This document shows, piece after piece, positions 10,670 to 24,400 of a stretch of 64,000 nt of DNA (positions are counted from its first letter, which is position 1; each line of letters begins with the position of its first letter). The notes beneath the pieces are model-generated. The model had not been told where the DNA came from and ran no database searches. It saw only the letters and a program-made list of their open reading frames with translations. A program made the translations under genes and the position numbers. Source of the stretch: Pomphorhynchus laevis (Eukaryota; Acanthocephala; Palaeacanthocephala; Echinorhynchida; Pomphorhynchidae); the NCBI GenBank assembly GCA_012934845.2, contig WNNJ02002157.1, positions 1 to 64,000 of the forward strand, read 5' to 3'.

Positions 10670-11222
10670 ATGTCTCTTCTTTCATCACTTCTTTTCCTAA
10701 AATCGATTACTGCCTTAGCCTTTTCGCCAATTCTCCAAAATCCATCATCCTACCCCTACAACGAATAATCAACTCTGCCGTTTGAGTGCTCTTTCGTCTC
10801 CGTCGCTTTGACCACGCATCCACATATTTTGCCCAACTCTTCAGGCCAACCATCCACATCCGCATCAAACTCCGCCTTCTCGTAACTTTTCGTCTCATCG
10901 CTGTCGGCTCCCCATTGTTCATCAACGTTCCTTTCTTAGACGACACTCGCCCCACCTCGCTATCGCTGCGTTCCCGTCATATCCTCTTACTCCACGTTCC
11001 TAATTACTCCAACAACTATAGTCTCCGATCCTTCATCGTCGCCGCCTCACTCGCCTGGAATCAACTCCCTCACGACGTCCGCCGCGCTCCCTCCTTTATC
11101 ACATTCAAACACCTCCTCAGTTTACACCTTCTCGACACATGATTTACATTTATGTTTTGTTTTGGTCATGTAAGCGTGCGCTGGCTCTCATTTGCCACGT
11201 TAAAATAAATCTCTTTTGATGA
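10670..11222 (+). mobile_element. LINE C, 3' end fragment of a non-LTR retrotransposon
   Basis: The plus strand reads 'KIDYCLSLFANSPKSIILPLQRIINSAV', then a long frame (10786-11142) ending 'SFIVAASLAWNQLPHDVRRAPSFITFKHLLSL'. This is the standard C-terminus of Jockey/Rex-like LINE reverse transcriptases (…AAP.LWN.LP..VR...S...FK). The composition is much richer in C than its surroundings. A short 3' tail with AATAAA (11203) follows the stop. The upstream part of the element is missing; LINE B starts just to the left. Confidence 0.8.
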
Positions 11223-12230
11223 GAAGAAGACGAATTTGAACACGAGAATAAATGGTAGGCAAATCGAGATAAGCGAAATGGTGGGATGTATGATCAAAAG
11301 GATGAAGACGAGGAAGAATTCGGACGACTACGTTGACGATGCTTTGTAGTGGAAGAAGAGTGAATTTAGGTGAGTTAGAAAATATACTAAGACACTAATC
11401 AATTCTTGAGAAATGGAGAGAAGATATTATAGTCATACAAGAAGGGAAATCGATCAATCTACGAATTTGATGGAGGTTGCGAAGAATCAAGGTAGATGAG
11501 CGTACTTTATCCCGAACAAAATGTTTAAGTGAAAATCGTTTGTTGAAATGGAAGCCGACATATTCAACAATAGGGAGAATTGTAGAATTTTATGATACGG
11601 AGGCATGTTCTAAGCCGAGGCGTCGAGTAAGGATCCACATAATTCTTCATTTATTAGGATTCAGAGAAATACGAAGGAAAGAAAGATGATTAGAAATTGA
11701 TGTAAGACCGGTGGAAGCAGAAACATTAAGATAATGAATACAATATCATGTGCATGAACATAGTTGAGAATGTCATCAGCATATTGCATAACATGTAAGT
11801 TAAATGTATGAGAAAAAGAAAACAAGTCACCGAGAAAAAAGAAAAACAAAGGGCCTAATTCGGAGTCTTATGGAAGGGATGGAAGAAGTATGGGATATTG
11901 AAGAGTTTGAGTAGGCACAAAATGTACTGTTTGATGGATATAAAGAATACTAATAAACAGTGGGTAAAGAGAACCCACTGTTTATGACCCATTAGTCATA
12001 ACCGTGACTTATGCGATAGAGAATAATCGAATTATCGACGATGTAAAAAGCTGATGCTAGATCAAGATAAACTATGACATTACATAATTTTTTACCGCGC
12101 GAGATTAATAAGTTTAAGACAGAACCGTTCAGGTAAAATATCTGCGAATTTGCTAATCTTACGTTTCAAAGGATTCAATGAGGCTAAAAGATAATGTAGC
12201 TTTTACAATACGCACAATCACGCTTTCTAT
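11223..12230 (-). mobile_element. LINE D, reverse transcriptase fragment of the LINE C family in opposite orientation
   Basis: Minus-strand motifs in order: 'VIVYLDLASAF' (motif A, about 12060-12090), then 'NLHVMQYADDILNYV' (11740-11800, catalytic YADD). The end reads 'CLSIFSNSPKFTLLPLQSIV' and 'IYSRVQIRLL' (11230-11370). The last part is closely similar to the beginning of LINE C. Homology stops exactly where the 3' end of LINE C lies (11222). Either LINE C cut LINE D or the pair is an inverted rearrangement of one family. Confidence 0.75.
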
Positions 12231-13378
12231 TCCGTTAAAAATTCGAATTTCTTTAACTTTTTTATATAATCTGCTATCAATGTGGAAATTGTGATATTAT
12301 GAAAAGAATCTTACACTTTTGCGATATTTTCTTATGTAGTCACAATAAAAATTTGTTTATAAAATTAAAATATTCTTTAAATAGAATAATTTTGCTATAT
12401 ATTTTCCTAATAAGTTAAACTTGAAAACTCATTGTATTTAGGTTGCACAAATATATTTTTAAATATAAATTAAAATATTATTGAGTATTAATAATATATT
12501 ATATTCTTTAATATATTATATTATATTACTTTGATATTATCATATCATAATGATATGATTTTATATGTCGATGTTGCGTGGATAAAATTTTATATTTTAT
12601 TTGAAATTCTTGCGTACTTCTAATGTTAACAAAAGATTTTGTTTATAAATTAACATTTTATAACATCAAAGTTCATAAGATTGCAGCATCTAATACGAAT
12701 TAGCCAATGTATCCGTGTGTCTTTTCTGTTCCCTATGTGATGTCGTCGGGTGTGCCACTTCATTCACACATTGTGTTCTAATTAATCCATTTTATTTAAC
12801 GAATGATTTGCATCTAATTAATGATTTTTTGTTACATGAGTCATTGAGTCAAATAATACATTCAGATAATTTATCCACTAGCAATACTATATAATATAAT
12901 TTCGCCAAATTGTAATTGATGAACTTAATTTTACTTTGAATAAATAATATATTTGTGTGTCATTAGATAAAACAACCTAATGATCTAATATTCTAATTTT
13001 TGTTAAATAATTACATTTTTTAAAAATCAATCTAATTATTTAATACAATTGTACAATTGTATAACATTTTATTTCTACTTTTTCTTTCATATTATATAAA
13101 TATTGTGCTTCCTCGCTAGGCTTTTTGCAGTATTTCAATTTTTTTAGTTGTCGATCTAATATCTGTCACTTCAGACAACACTTTTTATAGAATTAGCTGA
13201 CTTAGTATGGATGCTAAAATAAGGTACACAGTGTTTATCATTAATATGTTATGAACTATTACATGATGTCACTCACTGCATCTTTAAACTTTACATTTGG
13301 GTAAATTAATTTCATACGGCATCCAAAAAAACACTCACATACCATTATGTATGGTAAGTTTAATCCAAGCAATCTTTA
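12231..13378. other. AT-rich stretch without recognisable genes
   Basis: Low-complexity AT DNA. No motif or sustained frame with coding character on either strand. Confidence 0.6.
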
Positions 13379-13802
13379 GTGTTACAAGAAGGCGAGGAAA
13401 TAGGAATATTTATTTGATTACAAAAATCCAATATTTCGACGACACGTCATCTTCATGGTCTAGAAATAAAACACATTAGTAAAAGGAACTAGAAAGTGCA
13501 AAAAGACGCCCTACTGATTGTTCATCCATTGTTCATCTGTACTGATGATGGCAAACACAAATTTCTAGCAATTAACACATTAAAGCTTAGTTTAAACTTA
13601 GTTGCTAGAAATTTGTGTTTGCCACCATCAGTACAGATGGACAATGGATGAACAATCAGTAGGGCGTTTTTTCATTTTCTAGTTCCTTTTACTGATGTGT
13701 TTTATTTCTAGACCCTGAAGATGAAGTGCTGTAGTGCCGTCGAAATATCGGATTTTTGTAATCAAATAAATATTCCTGTTTCCTTGCCTTCTTCTAATAA
13801 TC
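13379..13802. mobile_element. Large foldback element with inverted arms of about 195 bp
   Basis: Left arm 13379-13575 and right arm 13603-13802 are reverse complements with a few differences, separated by about 27 bp. The outward end of each arm reads like GAAGATG...GTCGAAATAT..., then AATCAAATAAATATTCCT and CTTCTT. This is the same CTGAAGATG-hairpin-CGAAATAT pattern seen at the PLE-1 ends. It may therefore be a pair of inverted Penelope-type termini (a solo or defective copy) rather than a DNA transposon. It has no coding capacity; open frames here are by-products. Confidence 0.75.
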
Positions 13803-14320
13803 CGGATTGGAAACGAATTTTCTCAATCTTTAGTGTTCAATTTTCTAGCCTCCTTCCTTTGGCAATATCATTATATGTATCAATGTGCCATTTCAGCTAT
13901 AAAATTCCCAATAATGTTTAATTTAATTGGAGCATTCGTGTTTCGCTGTCATTCCTCGTAGTTTTGTGTGCCATTCATCGTTTCGTTTTTTTTTGTAATT
14001 TAAATTTTCGACTAAATTTCAATTTAATTTTAAAATGATAAAATGCTGATTAAAATACCTATATTAATATAGATATAACACCTATACTATTAATATAATA
14101 TTAATATTAATTATAATATTAATATTAATTGTAATATTAATACCTATATTAATATAGTTAACTATACCGTTAATAAAATTTAGTGTCTACTTGAAATCCA
14201 ATTTCTTCTCATGTCAAATGTTTACTGGAATATTTTAATTTGCAAATCAATAAGATTTAATTAATAAAGAAACTTACTTTTATGTAAGCGAAAGCTCAAA
14301 TTTAAGCTTCAGAAAATTGT
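13803..14320. other. Upstream region of the ABC transporter gene
   Basis: Non-coding. 14040-14165 is a run of ATTAATATTAATA-type microsatellite. No promoter element can be claimed with confidence. Confidence 0.5.
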
Positions 14321-14328
14321 TTCTTCAG
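14321..14328 (+). promoter_or_regulatory. Probable 3' splice site just before the transporter start codon
   Basis: TTCTTCAG lies three bases before the ATG at 14332. It has the pyrimidine-rich tract and AG of a splice acceptor. It could end an intron in the 5' untranslated region or, if the host trans-splices, accept a spliced leader. Only the motif is seen; its use is inferred. Confidence 0.45.
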
Positions 14329-14331
14329 ATA

Positions 14332-15474
14332 ATGGCGGTCAGTTGTTACAACTATTCCTTTGCAACTACGATCTTTGGAGGGCTGGCTAGTATTATTGTT
14401 CTATTTGACCATTTTGCTCTTAACTACTTGAAGACAGATTCAGACGAACTGATCTGTTTCCTCAGTTATCTGGGATTTTGCGCGTCGATTTTAAATTTGT
14501 CATTCATCTCGATCTTAACAGAATATTGTTCTATTTACGAATGGTTTGTTCAGCTCTCGATATTTCTTGTGTTCTGCTTTCTTTGTGTGCGAAATCGGCC
14601 TTTTGCGAGGTTCGGCATTTTCTGCGTCAGTGGAATTACAATGTTAGCTATTTACTGGTTTCTCAATCTATCAGAAATAGTCGTTACGTTTTATCTAGAC
14701 TCCGAGATAAATTACGTATATCCTGTTCATTATTTGTTCTTACTTTGTAGTACACTGACTTTAACCGTAATCACATGTATACTAGCCTTTACGATGATAT
14801 TTGACATGTTCGGGTTTCGTTGGCTAACCGGTATGCTTGTAAACCGGAGATTGCGAAGCATTAAATTTTTCCAATTACCTAATGCTGTTAGCTCACTGGT
14901 TGAAAGTGTATTTCATCAAAATCATTATTCGGTTTTCAAAATAAGATCTATTCTATTCTGGTTAGGTTTGCTTGTTCTTAAACTATTTGGCAACTTTCTA
15001 AATTTATGCAGTCCCCTTTTACTTAATCGAATTTTGACACTGTCTGGTAGCCGGTTTAACGCGCGCTATGTGCTCATATTCTCTCTACTACTGTTGATGG
15101 TAACATTTTTCAAGTGTTTGCTCAACGTTCAATACCAATACCATCTAGTAACAACGGAAGCGATGCTTCGTTGTCATTTGTCAAACAGGTTATACACAGG
15201 AATTTTAAGTGAGCATTGTAATATTGGACAAATAGTTACTTTGGTGAGTGTTGATGTTGGAAGAATGATAAATATGGTCAATAGTTGCATTGAACTTTTT
15301 GCACTTTCATGTCAACTGGTGGCTGTGTTAATTATTCTATACAATCAGTTAGCCTTAGCTACAATACCAGGAGTTTTGTTGGCTGTATTGATCATTGTCG
15401 TGAATCGCTTTATTGCAGCACGAATTGCAATCTTTAATACTAAACTTCTAGAGGCCAAAGACAAACGAGTACAG
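14332..15474 (+). CDS. ABC transporter exon 1: N-terminal membrane region and start of transmembrane domain 1
   Basis: One long exon of 381 codons, ending in phase 0 at KDKRVQ before GTACTT. It has about five hydrophobic segments in residues 8-165, which corresponds to the extra N-terminal membrane bundle of long ABCC proteins. A charged linker with 'RRLRSIKFFQLP' follows, then the first helices of transmembrane domain 1 from about residue 205. 'IVTLVSVDVGRMINMVN' and 'VNRFIAARIAIFN' match the cytoplasmic loops of ABCC10. The downstream frame to 15516 is intron read-through. Confidence 0.9.
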
Positions 15475-18400
15475 GTACTTTCAAAATTTCTGTATCTAAT
15501 ATATTTTTATTATTGAATAAATAATAATGCAATTATTTTATTAAATAATAATTAATGCATATTATTATCAATAACAAATATTATTAAATATTTGTAATAT
15601 TATTAAATATAAATATTATTAAATATACTACTATTTTACCATTTTATTATTTAAATGCTTCATTTTAATGTTCTGTAATTTGTAGCTTACTTCATAGTTA
15701 ATTGAATCAATTAAAATAATTATTTTTAATAGCAAATTAGTTAACTATATTATTAACTTTGAACTAGACGATGACAGTTTTTGACAATGTTTGACAACAA
15801 GCTTTATTTATTTGCCTAATTATTTACTAACTTATTATAGAGTAGAAATAAGTATTGAAGTATTTTTATGTTCTTTTCTAGTCATTATAATATCGTATTA
15901 TGACTATTGCCTCTCAATCTACGACTGATCGTCTCAAATTCACTTTAGATATTTTAATTGTTGTATAATTTAAGTTTACATCCTATCATCAGCTGTGAAT
16001 AAAAACGCTATCAGCCGTGAACTTAACGTTAAAGAACATGAAATAAGAGCAATTTGCGTAACAAACTATTATTTTTCGACAAATGTCAGTTGATAAAGCA
16101 TGCGTTTGTTGATTATAGTTTTTGTCACCATTTTGTTTTGCTTTTAGTAAATGTAATTTAAACCTAAACGGCTGGAATAATATTTTCTCTTTCTTGCCGA
16201 GTTTCTTAAACTAATTAAATTAAATAAAATAATCTCGATAATAAACCCTAGGCAGCGATTTTATCCATAATTAGATATATATAATATCGACTATATATAT
16301 TAATGGATATTCTATATTTTCCCTTTATTATATATAAATGACTGGTATTACGATGAAATCGACCAAGTAAGTGAGAAGACCACCATTTCAGAATCCATAA
16401 AACGGATACGATTTAATAAATGTAACAACTTTCCATATGAAAGCGTTAGTATTTTCTCACGAATGATGCATCAACTACTCAGATTTCCAACAACTGGAAC
16501 CCACTCATTTATATCAAATTTTATAGTCATGCTTTCTTCCTTCCCAGCATTACAAGACAAATCTATTCCGGGACATATATATAGTTTCTGGTGCTTCAAC
16601 AAATGTTACAAGTATTTTGTTTTTCAGTAAAATATTTGTATAAATATTATAAAATATTAGTTATAAATATATATATTTCTTAAAAAATATAATAATATTA
16701 ATAATATATTTCTTATGAAACGATAAATAATTATCTAATAAATATATATTAATAATTAATAATTTATTAATAATTATCGTTTTATTTTAATATAAATTAA
16801 ATAATTATCGTTTTTATTTTTAATAAATATTTTTTACATTAAACAAAATTAAAATCAACGATAGAGCGTCGAATGCATTAAATATTTAAGAATTAATCGT
16901 TATTAAATTTTTATTTAATAAAAAGTTATCATTTTTAATAAAATTATTTTATTAAATAAAAATTATTTTATTAAATATAAAATTAAATAATTTTACCACA
17001 AGAAAAACCCCTATCCGAATTTATAGACATGTAGTGGATATAGTGGCTTTACAATAGCCTCGAAATTACAAATCTTTAATTAATCAACTAAAAATCCAAA
17101 TTTTAAAATATAAAGTTTCAAAAACTTATAAACTATGTTCGCATTCAATAAACTCTGAAATATTTGGTATGATTTGGTCGATAGCATATATTTGGTACGC
17201 TAGCAAATATTTGGTCGCTAGCAATAAAAAATTGAATTTTGAATTTACAAAATAATTTGAAATTTGATTCAAAATCATGAACCGATTCAATAAATGAACC
17301 AAGACTTGCCAATGTGAGTTTTATGCAACCGATAGCTTAATAATCATTTCCCCCGAAAAGGATAAATTATTTATTTTAGTTTGAATTTCTTTAATTTTTC
17401 AATATTTCAACTACAAAAATTTCTTTTTTGTATATAAATTTATACAAAAAGTATTGCCTCGTTAAACTTCAATTTTAATACATTGTGTATATTTAATACT
17501 TTTTACCTATAAGATATTATATTGCAAGTATTTTTAAACTCATCAGGACGTGCCAAGGTGAGTTTAATTGAAGGGGAATTAAACTAGTTCAAAATGTATA
17601 CAATTTGTAACAAATCAGATCATCTTATTGAATATACGTATTTAATTAAGGATAAATAATTATAATAATTATATGAGTTTATTTATATTTATGTAAAGTT
17701 AATTTAAAACTAAAATTTAAAATAAAAATTGATGTTGAAATTATTTAAGTTGAAAGTATTTATTTTATTTATAAATTATTTTTATGTTGAAATGTATTAT
17801 ATTTTTACAAACAAAATTAAAATAAGCTATAGAACGTCGGATCCTTAGTGCCTAATCGTTGCATCTTTAAAGAAGTCTGAAGGAAATTCATTAATTTTAT
17901 ATTAATAAATTGATATTAAACGATTGAAAATTATTTTATAATTTGTTTCTCCAATAATTTGTACTTGTGTATATTTTATCATTCGCTCGAATTTTATTCA
18001 GACGGATTTACAGCAAATATTAATTAGATCTAATAAAAATAATATATTTAAATAGAATTAAAATAATTTATTATATTTTAATAATTTTAATAATTTAAAA
18101 CTATAAAAATGTTAGAAAGTATTTATTAAAATATTAAATTTTTTATAATTATAAATTATAATAAATATTTAGAATTTAAATTTTTATAATTAAAAATTTA
18201 TACTAATTATTATAATTTTCGATAAATTTTTATAATTCTTATTTTCAATAGCTGATGTCCGAAATTTTATCGTTCATTTTTGCAATAAAATCGAACAATC
18301 TCGAATCTGTGCTAACAAAAAAAGTTTGCGCAACCAGGAAAGAAGAAATTCATCAAATTCGCAATCTAAAATATTTAGATGCAATTTGTGTATTTTTATG

Positions 18401-21400
18401 GTCTACAACTCCGGTCCTCTTATCAGCAGCAACGTTTTCAACTTATCTCTACATGGGAAACAAACTAGATGTTCCTAAAGTAAGCCATTATTAATTAATT
18501 TACATGTTACATGGTTTCTGCATTCTGATAGGACTTCAAAGCTAAATATAAACGTAAGCGTATAGTTACGAGCGTTTATGTTTATAATCATTCTTAAATC
18601 ATCAGCATTGTATAATAATTTTCAGTTCATTTTTGTATGATAAACCTTTTTTATTGTAATTTTACTGCAATAATTAATTATATTCTTCGAATATAAATTA
18701 TATATTTAATATAGATTAATTTTTTAAAAAAAATTACAAATAATAAATTGTGTATAAGTCTTGACTATCGCTCGTCCCCTCAACCGTGCCCAGAACGCAA
18801 CTAGCGTTACCGCGTTGGATGGCAACGCTCAGCCTCTGCAGCAGGAAATCCGTGGACCGCCGCTCTCCTGTTACTGCTGCTATCCGCCGACCTATTTCGT
18901 GCAATAGGCCTTCCGGCTCTGGGCCCAACGCACCAAGCGCTTCCACGGCGACCGGCATAAAATTGTAGATCGTTGTCAGGCAGACGTATTTGCTGCGTTT
19001 CTTGTCCTCTGCTCCACTGGCTAGTAAAGCAGAGGACAAGAAATATTTAATATAGGTAATATTTATTTTATTTTTATGAGTATAATATATATATCAATAA
19101 AGTATAAAACATATTAATAATAATTAATAATTTAATATTAATAATAAATTTAATTAATTAATTAATTAAAATTAATTAATTTAATTAATTAAATTAAATT
19201 AATTAATTAAAATTAATTATTATTAATAATAATTTTATAAAGTAAAATATTTTCAATATTTTATTATAAAATATTAAAAATATAGTTATTCATTTTTTTG
19301 TTTCCGTTTGTGAAATCACACACGGCAAGAATGTAAATTATCAATCAATCAATTTTCATGACTCAATAGTGAATATTCCTTGAATTTATTATATATTCCT
19401 TGAATATAATAAATTTATATATTCCTCTAATTTACTAATAAACTTGAATGCAAAGTAGTTACACTTTCGCGACGCTTATGCATGTCGCGAGTAAGTAGTG
19501 AACTCCTGCTGCGAACAATTGATGCAAATATTTTGTATTCTATGATATTTAAATTTATAGATTTTAGTAAGGGAACAAGTTCAGAGCTTAATAGCATAAA
19601 ATTTTTCGGTGGATATCACTTATCGACACTGACAATAGTGTATTTAATATATTTATTAATGATTCTTTGCATCACTAAATTATAATTGTAATTTTTTAGA
19701 TAATTTCATGGTTTTATGTTTTTTAGATAATTTCATTAATTTTATGATTTATTCACTAATTTTTGAAATTTTGTGAATTCGCTAATTTAGGATTTCAATT
19801 CTAAATTACAAAATAATTTTGTTTATTTGCAATGTCCGGTTTTTATAGTAGTGCTTTCTTAAGGTCTATACATGTATGTCATTGCTAGGGATGCTTATAA
19901 TGCCATTAAACGCGATACCCTGGGTAATAAATGGGCTTGTTGAAGGATTCGTATCGGTGCAGCGATATAATCATTTCATCAATCAGCAATGTGACTCTCC
20001 GTTACCCAGTAATTTAGAATGTACTGCCTCAACTTTGATGACGCTAATTGAAAATAAGTGTCCTAAACTAATTATTGTAAAAGGACCAATTGGTTCTGGT
20101 AAGTCACGTGTACTTGCCGAATTATGCAAACATCTTGCAAAGCCTATTGGCTATGTAAATGGTCAACATTCATTTCTAATTAATACATCAATTCGTGATA
20201 ACATTCAATTTGGATTGCGGATGCAATCACAAAGGTATAATGATGCCATAAAACAGAGCTGTTTAGTGAACGATATTCAGGTATGATAATTTGATTACAG
20301 ATAAGAATTGCATACATGATATTTGCAGGCATTTGACAAAAAAGACGACTTTGTAGTAGGTAAAGATGGATCAAATTTAAGTGGAGGTCAGAAAATGCGT
20401 GTTAACTTGGCAAGAGCTATCTATCAGGTATTTGTTTTAAATTTTATATTCGTTTATAGACCTAAAATGTTATTGAGTGAGATTTTAAATCTCACATTTG
20501 TGTAACTATAAAACATTATCTTTTAAGAATGTTATCTTATTATATATTTCTCAGAAGAACAAAATATCGTGTTTTAAGTTTTGACTAATTTGACTTTTTA
20601 CATTAAATTGAAATTCGATACTTGTTGCATTTCAGGATTGCAAGGTGTATTTATTGGACGATCCTTTTGCATCGGTTGACGCTGATGTTGCTGTATTAAT
20701 TTTAAATGAATGCATTATTCCTCTCGCACACCATTACACGGTAGTTATTGTTACAAATCACGACTACAATATAAATTCAATTCCGCATTTAATCCTGACA
20801 TTAGACGCCGATGGAGACATCTCAGATAAAGGTTAGTTTATTCTTACGTAAAGAATTATTTGAGATGGATCCAAAAATCGAAAGATTTTCTGATTCTATA
20901 ATAATGACGTTCTAGTAACAGCAAGAATTAGCATCAAGAAAATTATACAAAAGTTTAATTTGCCATTTTACAATAAAAGACCATTTTCCCACCTACATAA
21001 AGAATTATTACCTTTACGTATTTATAAATTTATAATTAAAAATATTATTGTTTAATAATACGATTAGAGCAAAAATAATAGGTCAGACTAATTTTGTCAT
21101 TATTTAATTCAAAACATAAGGAATAACATCAATGTAACTGACATTACAGGGATAAAACTATTAAAGATAGATTTGCCACTCTCAAAGAGTTTACAAAATT
21201 CTATAAGACGAACTCAACACTTACTTGAAAAATATTTCTCTAGTCAGATTTTGTTCTGTTTATTAAATAACTCATTTCAGTAATGATTTGTAAATAAAAA
21301 GATGCAATTAAAAGGTCATCAAAAGAAAACTTCAAATCGTATTTCTAATTAAATACGTGATCATTGTTTACGAATATAATTAAAAGCACAAAAATATATA

Positions 21401-24400
21401 AGTATTTTCAAATGTGTTTATGCAAAAATACGAAATTCGATCTGAAGATTATGAGCGCGAATTCACAGAGACGAAAGTACATACGATGAATTTTAATTTT
21501 TTTCGGAATTAAATATGTACCTTGTTGATAAGGTACATATTTAATATGTACCTTATCATAATTAAATTTGATTATTTTCATATTTTCGGCTATTTGTAAA
21601 ATTTCGGACTATCTATAAAATTGTAGATTTGTGTTTTTTCTTTTATTCAGAGGCTCGCAACAAGCGAGCCTCTGAATAAAAGAGTTTGTTAGCCAAGAGG
21701 TTGTTTATTTCATTTGAAGAGATTAGATAATTTTGCCTACAAAAATCTATTAAATTTATCACATTAATTTCGCATATTTTGAATACAGATTAATAAAATT
21801 TTGAAATTAACTTATATGTATTTTAGTTTTTAGACGAGAGGAGGCATTTTCAAATGTGTCTATGCAAAAATACGAAATTGGATCTGAAGATTATGAGCGT
21901 GAATTTCACATAGACGAAAGTACATACGAAGAATCTACACATTACGGCTCCGTAAAATTAGACGTAATTAAGCTATATATAAGCAATTTTGGGTTACCTA
22001 CCGCTATTATATTCGTAATATTCCTTATTGGAATGCAAGGTAAATATTCTATTTAAAAAATCAATGTTTTTGATATCTCTCGTTTGAATAAATTTGGTTT
22101 AAGTCCATTGATTACTCAATTTAATTTATCGCTTCGATATTCTTTATAAATTTGATAACTTTTATTTAAAATATTTGTTATATTTTAATAACAGCATAAT
22201 TTGTCTTTATAAAATATAAAGTTATATAAAGTTAGGAACCAGTCTATAATCAAGTTACTCTAGGACATACACTTTCGACCTATCCTCACACAAGATTGCA
22301 CGTTACCCGACAACAAAAACTTATCAGGACTCTGCTAGGTTGCCATACACTTCAATATTCTTCTTATTTATATTTTCATTTGGGTTTTGTTTTAATATCT
22401 ACTGTCTTCCATACCCTTTGATAATCCGATATATTTGTCTCAGCTAAACAGGATAAATGCCTCCTTAACCCTATTCTGATTTTCTTTTGTTTAGACACCA
22501 TTGTGGTTAGCAGACGAATCTGAGAGAGCACATTATCTATCTTTACAGGCATAAACAAGCTGCTTAATTGATAATTCGTCTGAAAATCGGAGCCAAGACT
22601 TTCCCATTATAAAGAAGGTGAACAATAGAAGCAACTCATGTCAGTTTTTTGGATGAGTGAAGCTGTACACCTTTGAAATTGACCGATTTATTACTTGATA
22701 ACGAAGCACTTAAAATGATTAAAATGTCACCGCTTTATTACTTGATAACAAAGCAATTAAAATCATTAAAATGTCAAAATCATTATCAAAATGATATTAA
22801 TAAATTTAAAATTTTATTATGATAAGTTCACGTTTTTAATTTTGAAACAACTATTTTTGACTTTCCGAAAATGAATTTTATACCTCAATTTTTTAGCATC
22901 TTCAATGTGTATCGATTATTGGATATCTGTAAGCTTAAATAATCAAGCAAACCATGAGTAAGTGGTGTTTTTGATGTTTGTATGAAGCATTTTCAAATTT
23001 AGAATTTCATTTACACGACAATTCTTGATAGTTTATGTTATCTTAATATTTACTAATCTGATATTCACATTTATCCGTGCCTTTTCGTTCGCGTATGGAT
23101 CAATTTCTGCCTCAAAAGCAATTCACCAAGTACTATTAGGGAAAGTTGTAAAGGTAAATTAATTTTTTTGATTTCCATTGTTTTTGACATTTTATAAAAA
23201 TTGCATTGATGTAATAATTTCAAATCGTCAATCCGGTATTCGAAAAATCCTGATTTTTTGAACTTGCAATTATACAGCCACTTTTGATCATACATTGATC
23301 GTATGATATCGTCGTACATACCAAATTTTCATCTAGCAACAATCTTTAAACCCTTTAAATGTTTAATCTTACATAAATTAAGTGAATATCTGAAGGTTAA
23401 TTTAAACTTTACTCATCTTAGAAATACTCATTTAGTGAACTTGTCACATTTGCCAGTTTAAAACACTATTTCTTCTAGATAGTGATTCTAGTTTGGTCTC
23501 CTATTTGCAGATACAATATAATAAATAATTATTGGAGCTGGATCAAAGAAAAGAAGAAATTATTTTTGATATTTCGCTAACTTCTGTTAGAATCTTTAGA
23601 AAATTACTGGTAATTTAATGTAATCTTCAGAAATGTAATTTTCTTAAGATTCTAACAGAAGTTAGCGAAATATCAAAAATAATTTCTTCTTTTCTTTGAT
23701 CCAGCCATATTAATTATTTATCAATGATGGATTAGTATCAACTAGTTACAATAAAGTATAATATTGTTTTATTGGATTCAATTTTCTAGAACTCTTTGTT
23801 CTTTATTGGCCATCTTACTTTTTAACTTATTACTTTTATTGGGTCACTTAGGCGAATCAATTCATTGACCTTATTCATTTTATAGAATGAAATGAATTAA
23901 GATAAGTGTTCTAGAACGCTTTGTTTTTTATTGACCATCTTACTTTTTAACTTTAACTTCTATAAGGCCACTTAGGCCAATCAATTCATTGACCTTATTC
24001 AGTTTATAGAATGAAATGAATTAAGATAAATGTTCTAGAACGCTTTGTTCTTCATGGACCATCTTACTTTGTTAACTTATAACTTCTATTGGGTCATTTA
24101 GGCGAATCAATTCATTGACTTAATTTATTTTATAGAATAAAATGAATTAACACAAAGTCAAGTGAATAATTGCACATTACCTGATCCAATTACGCAATTA
24201 TAAATAATTACGTAATTGTCTATATAATCATATTTATTTTCTTTTTCTAGGCACCGATTTCCTTCTTTTCGCAGTGTAAATATGGTCAAATTGTTAATAG
24301 ATTTTCAAGCGATACCGTCATTATTGATGATGATCTCCCGTTCGTTATTAATATACTCGTAACTGGTATAATTAGTGCTCTTGGTTCATTATTCCTGACT

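Noticed and set aside
10707-10955. Arginine-rich minus-strand frame
   Set aside because: It is the antisense of LINE C coding sequence.
14317-14331. TTG-initiated extension (MFLQI) of the transporter
   Set aside because: It begins with TTG and overlaps a splice-acceptor-like TTCTTCAG; the ATG at 14332 is the natural start.
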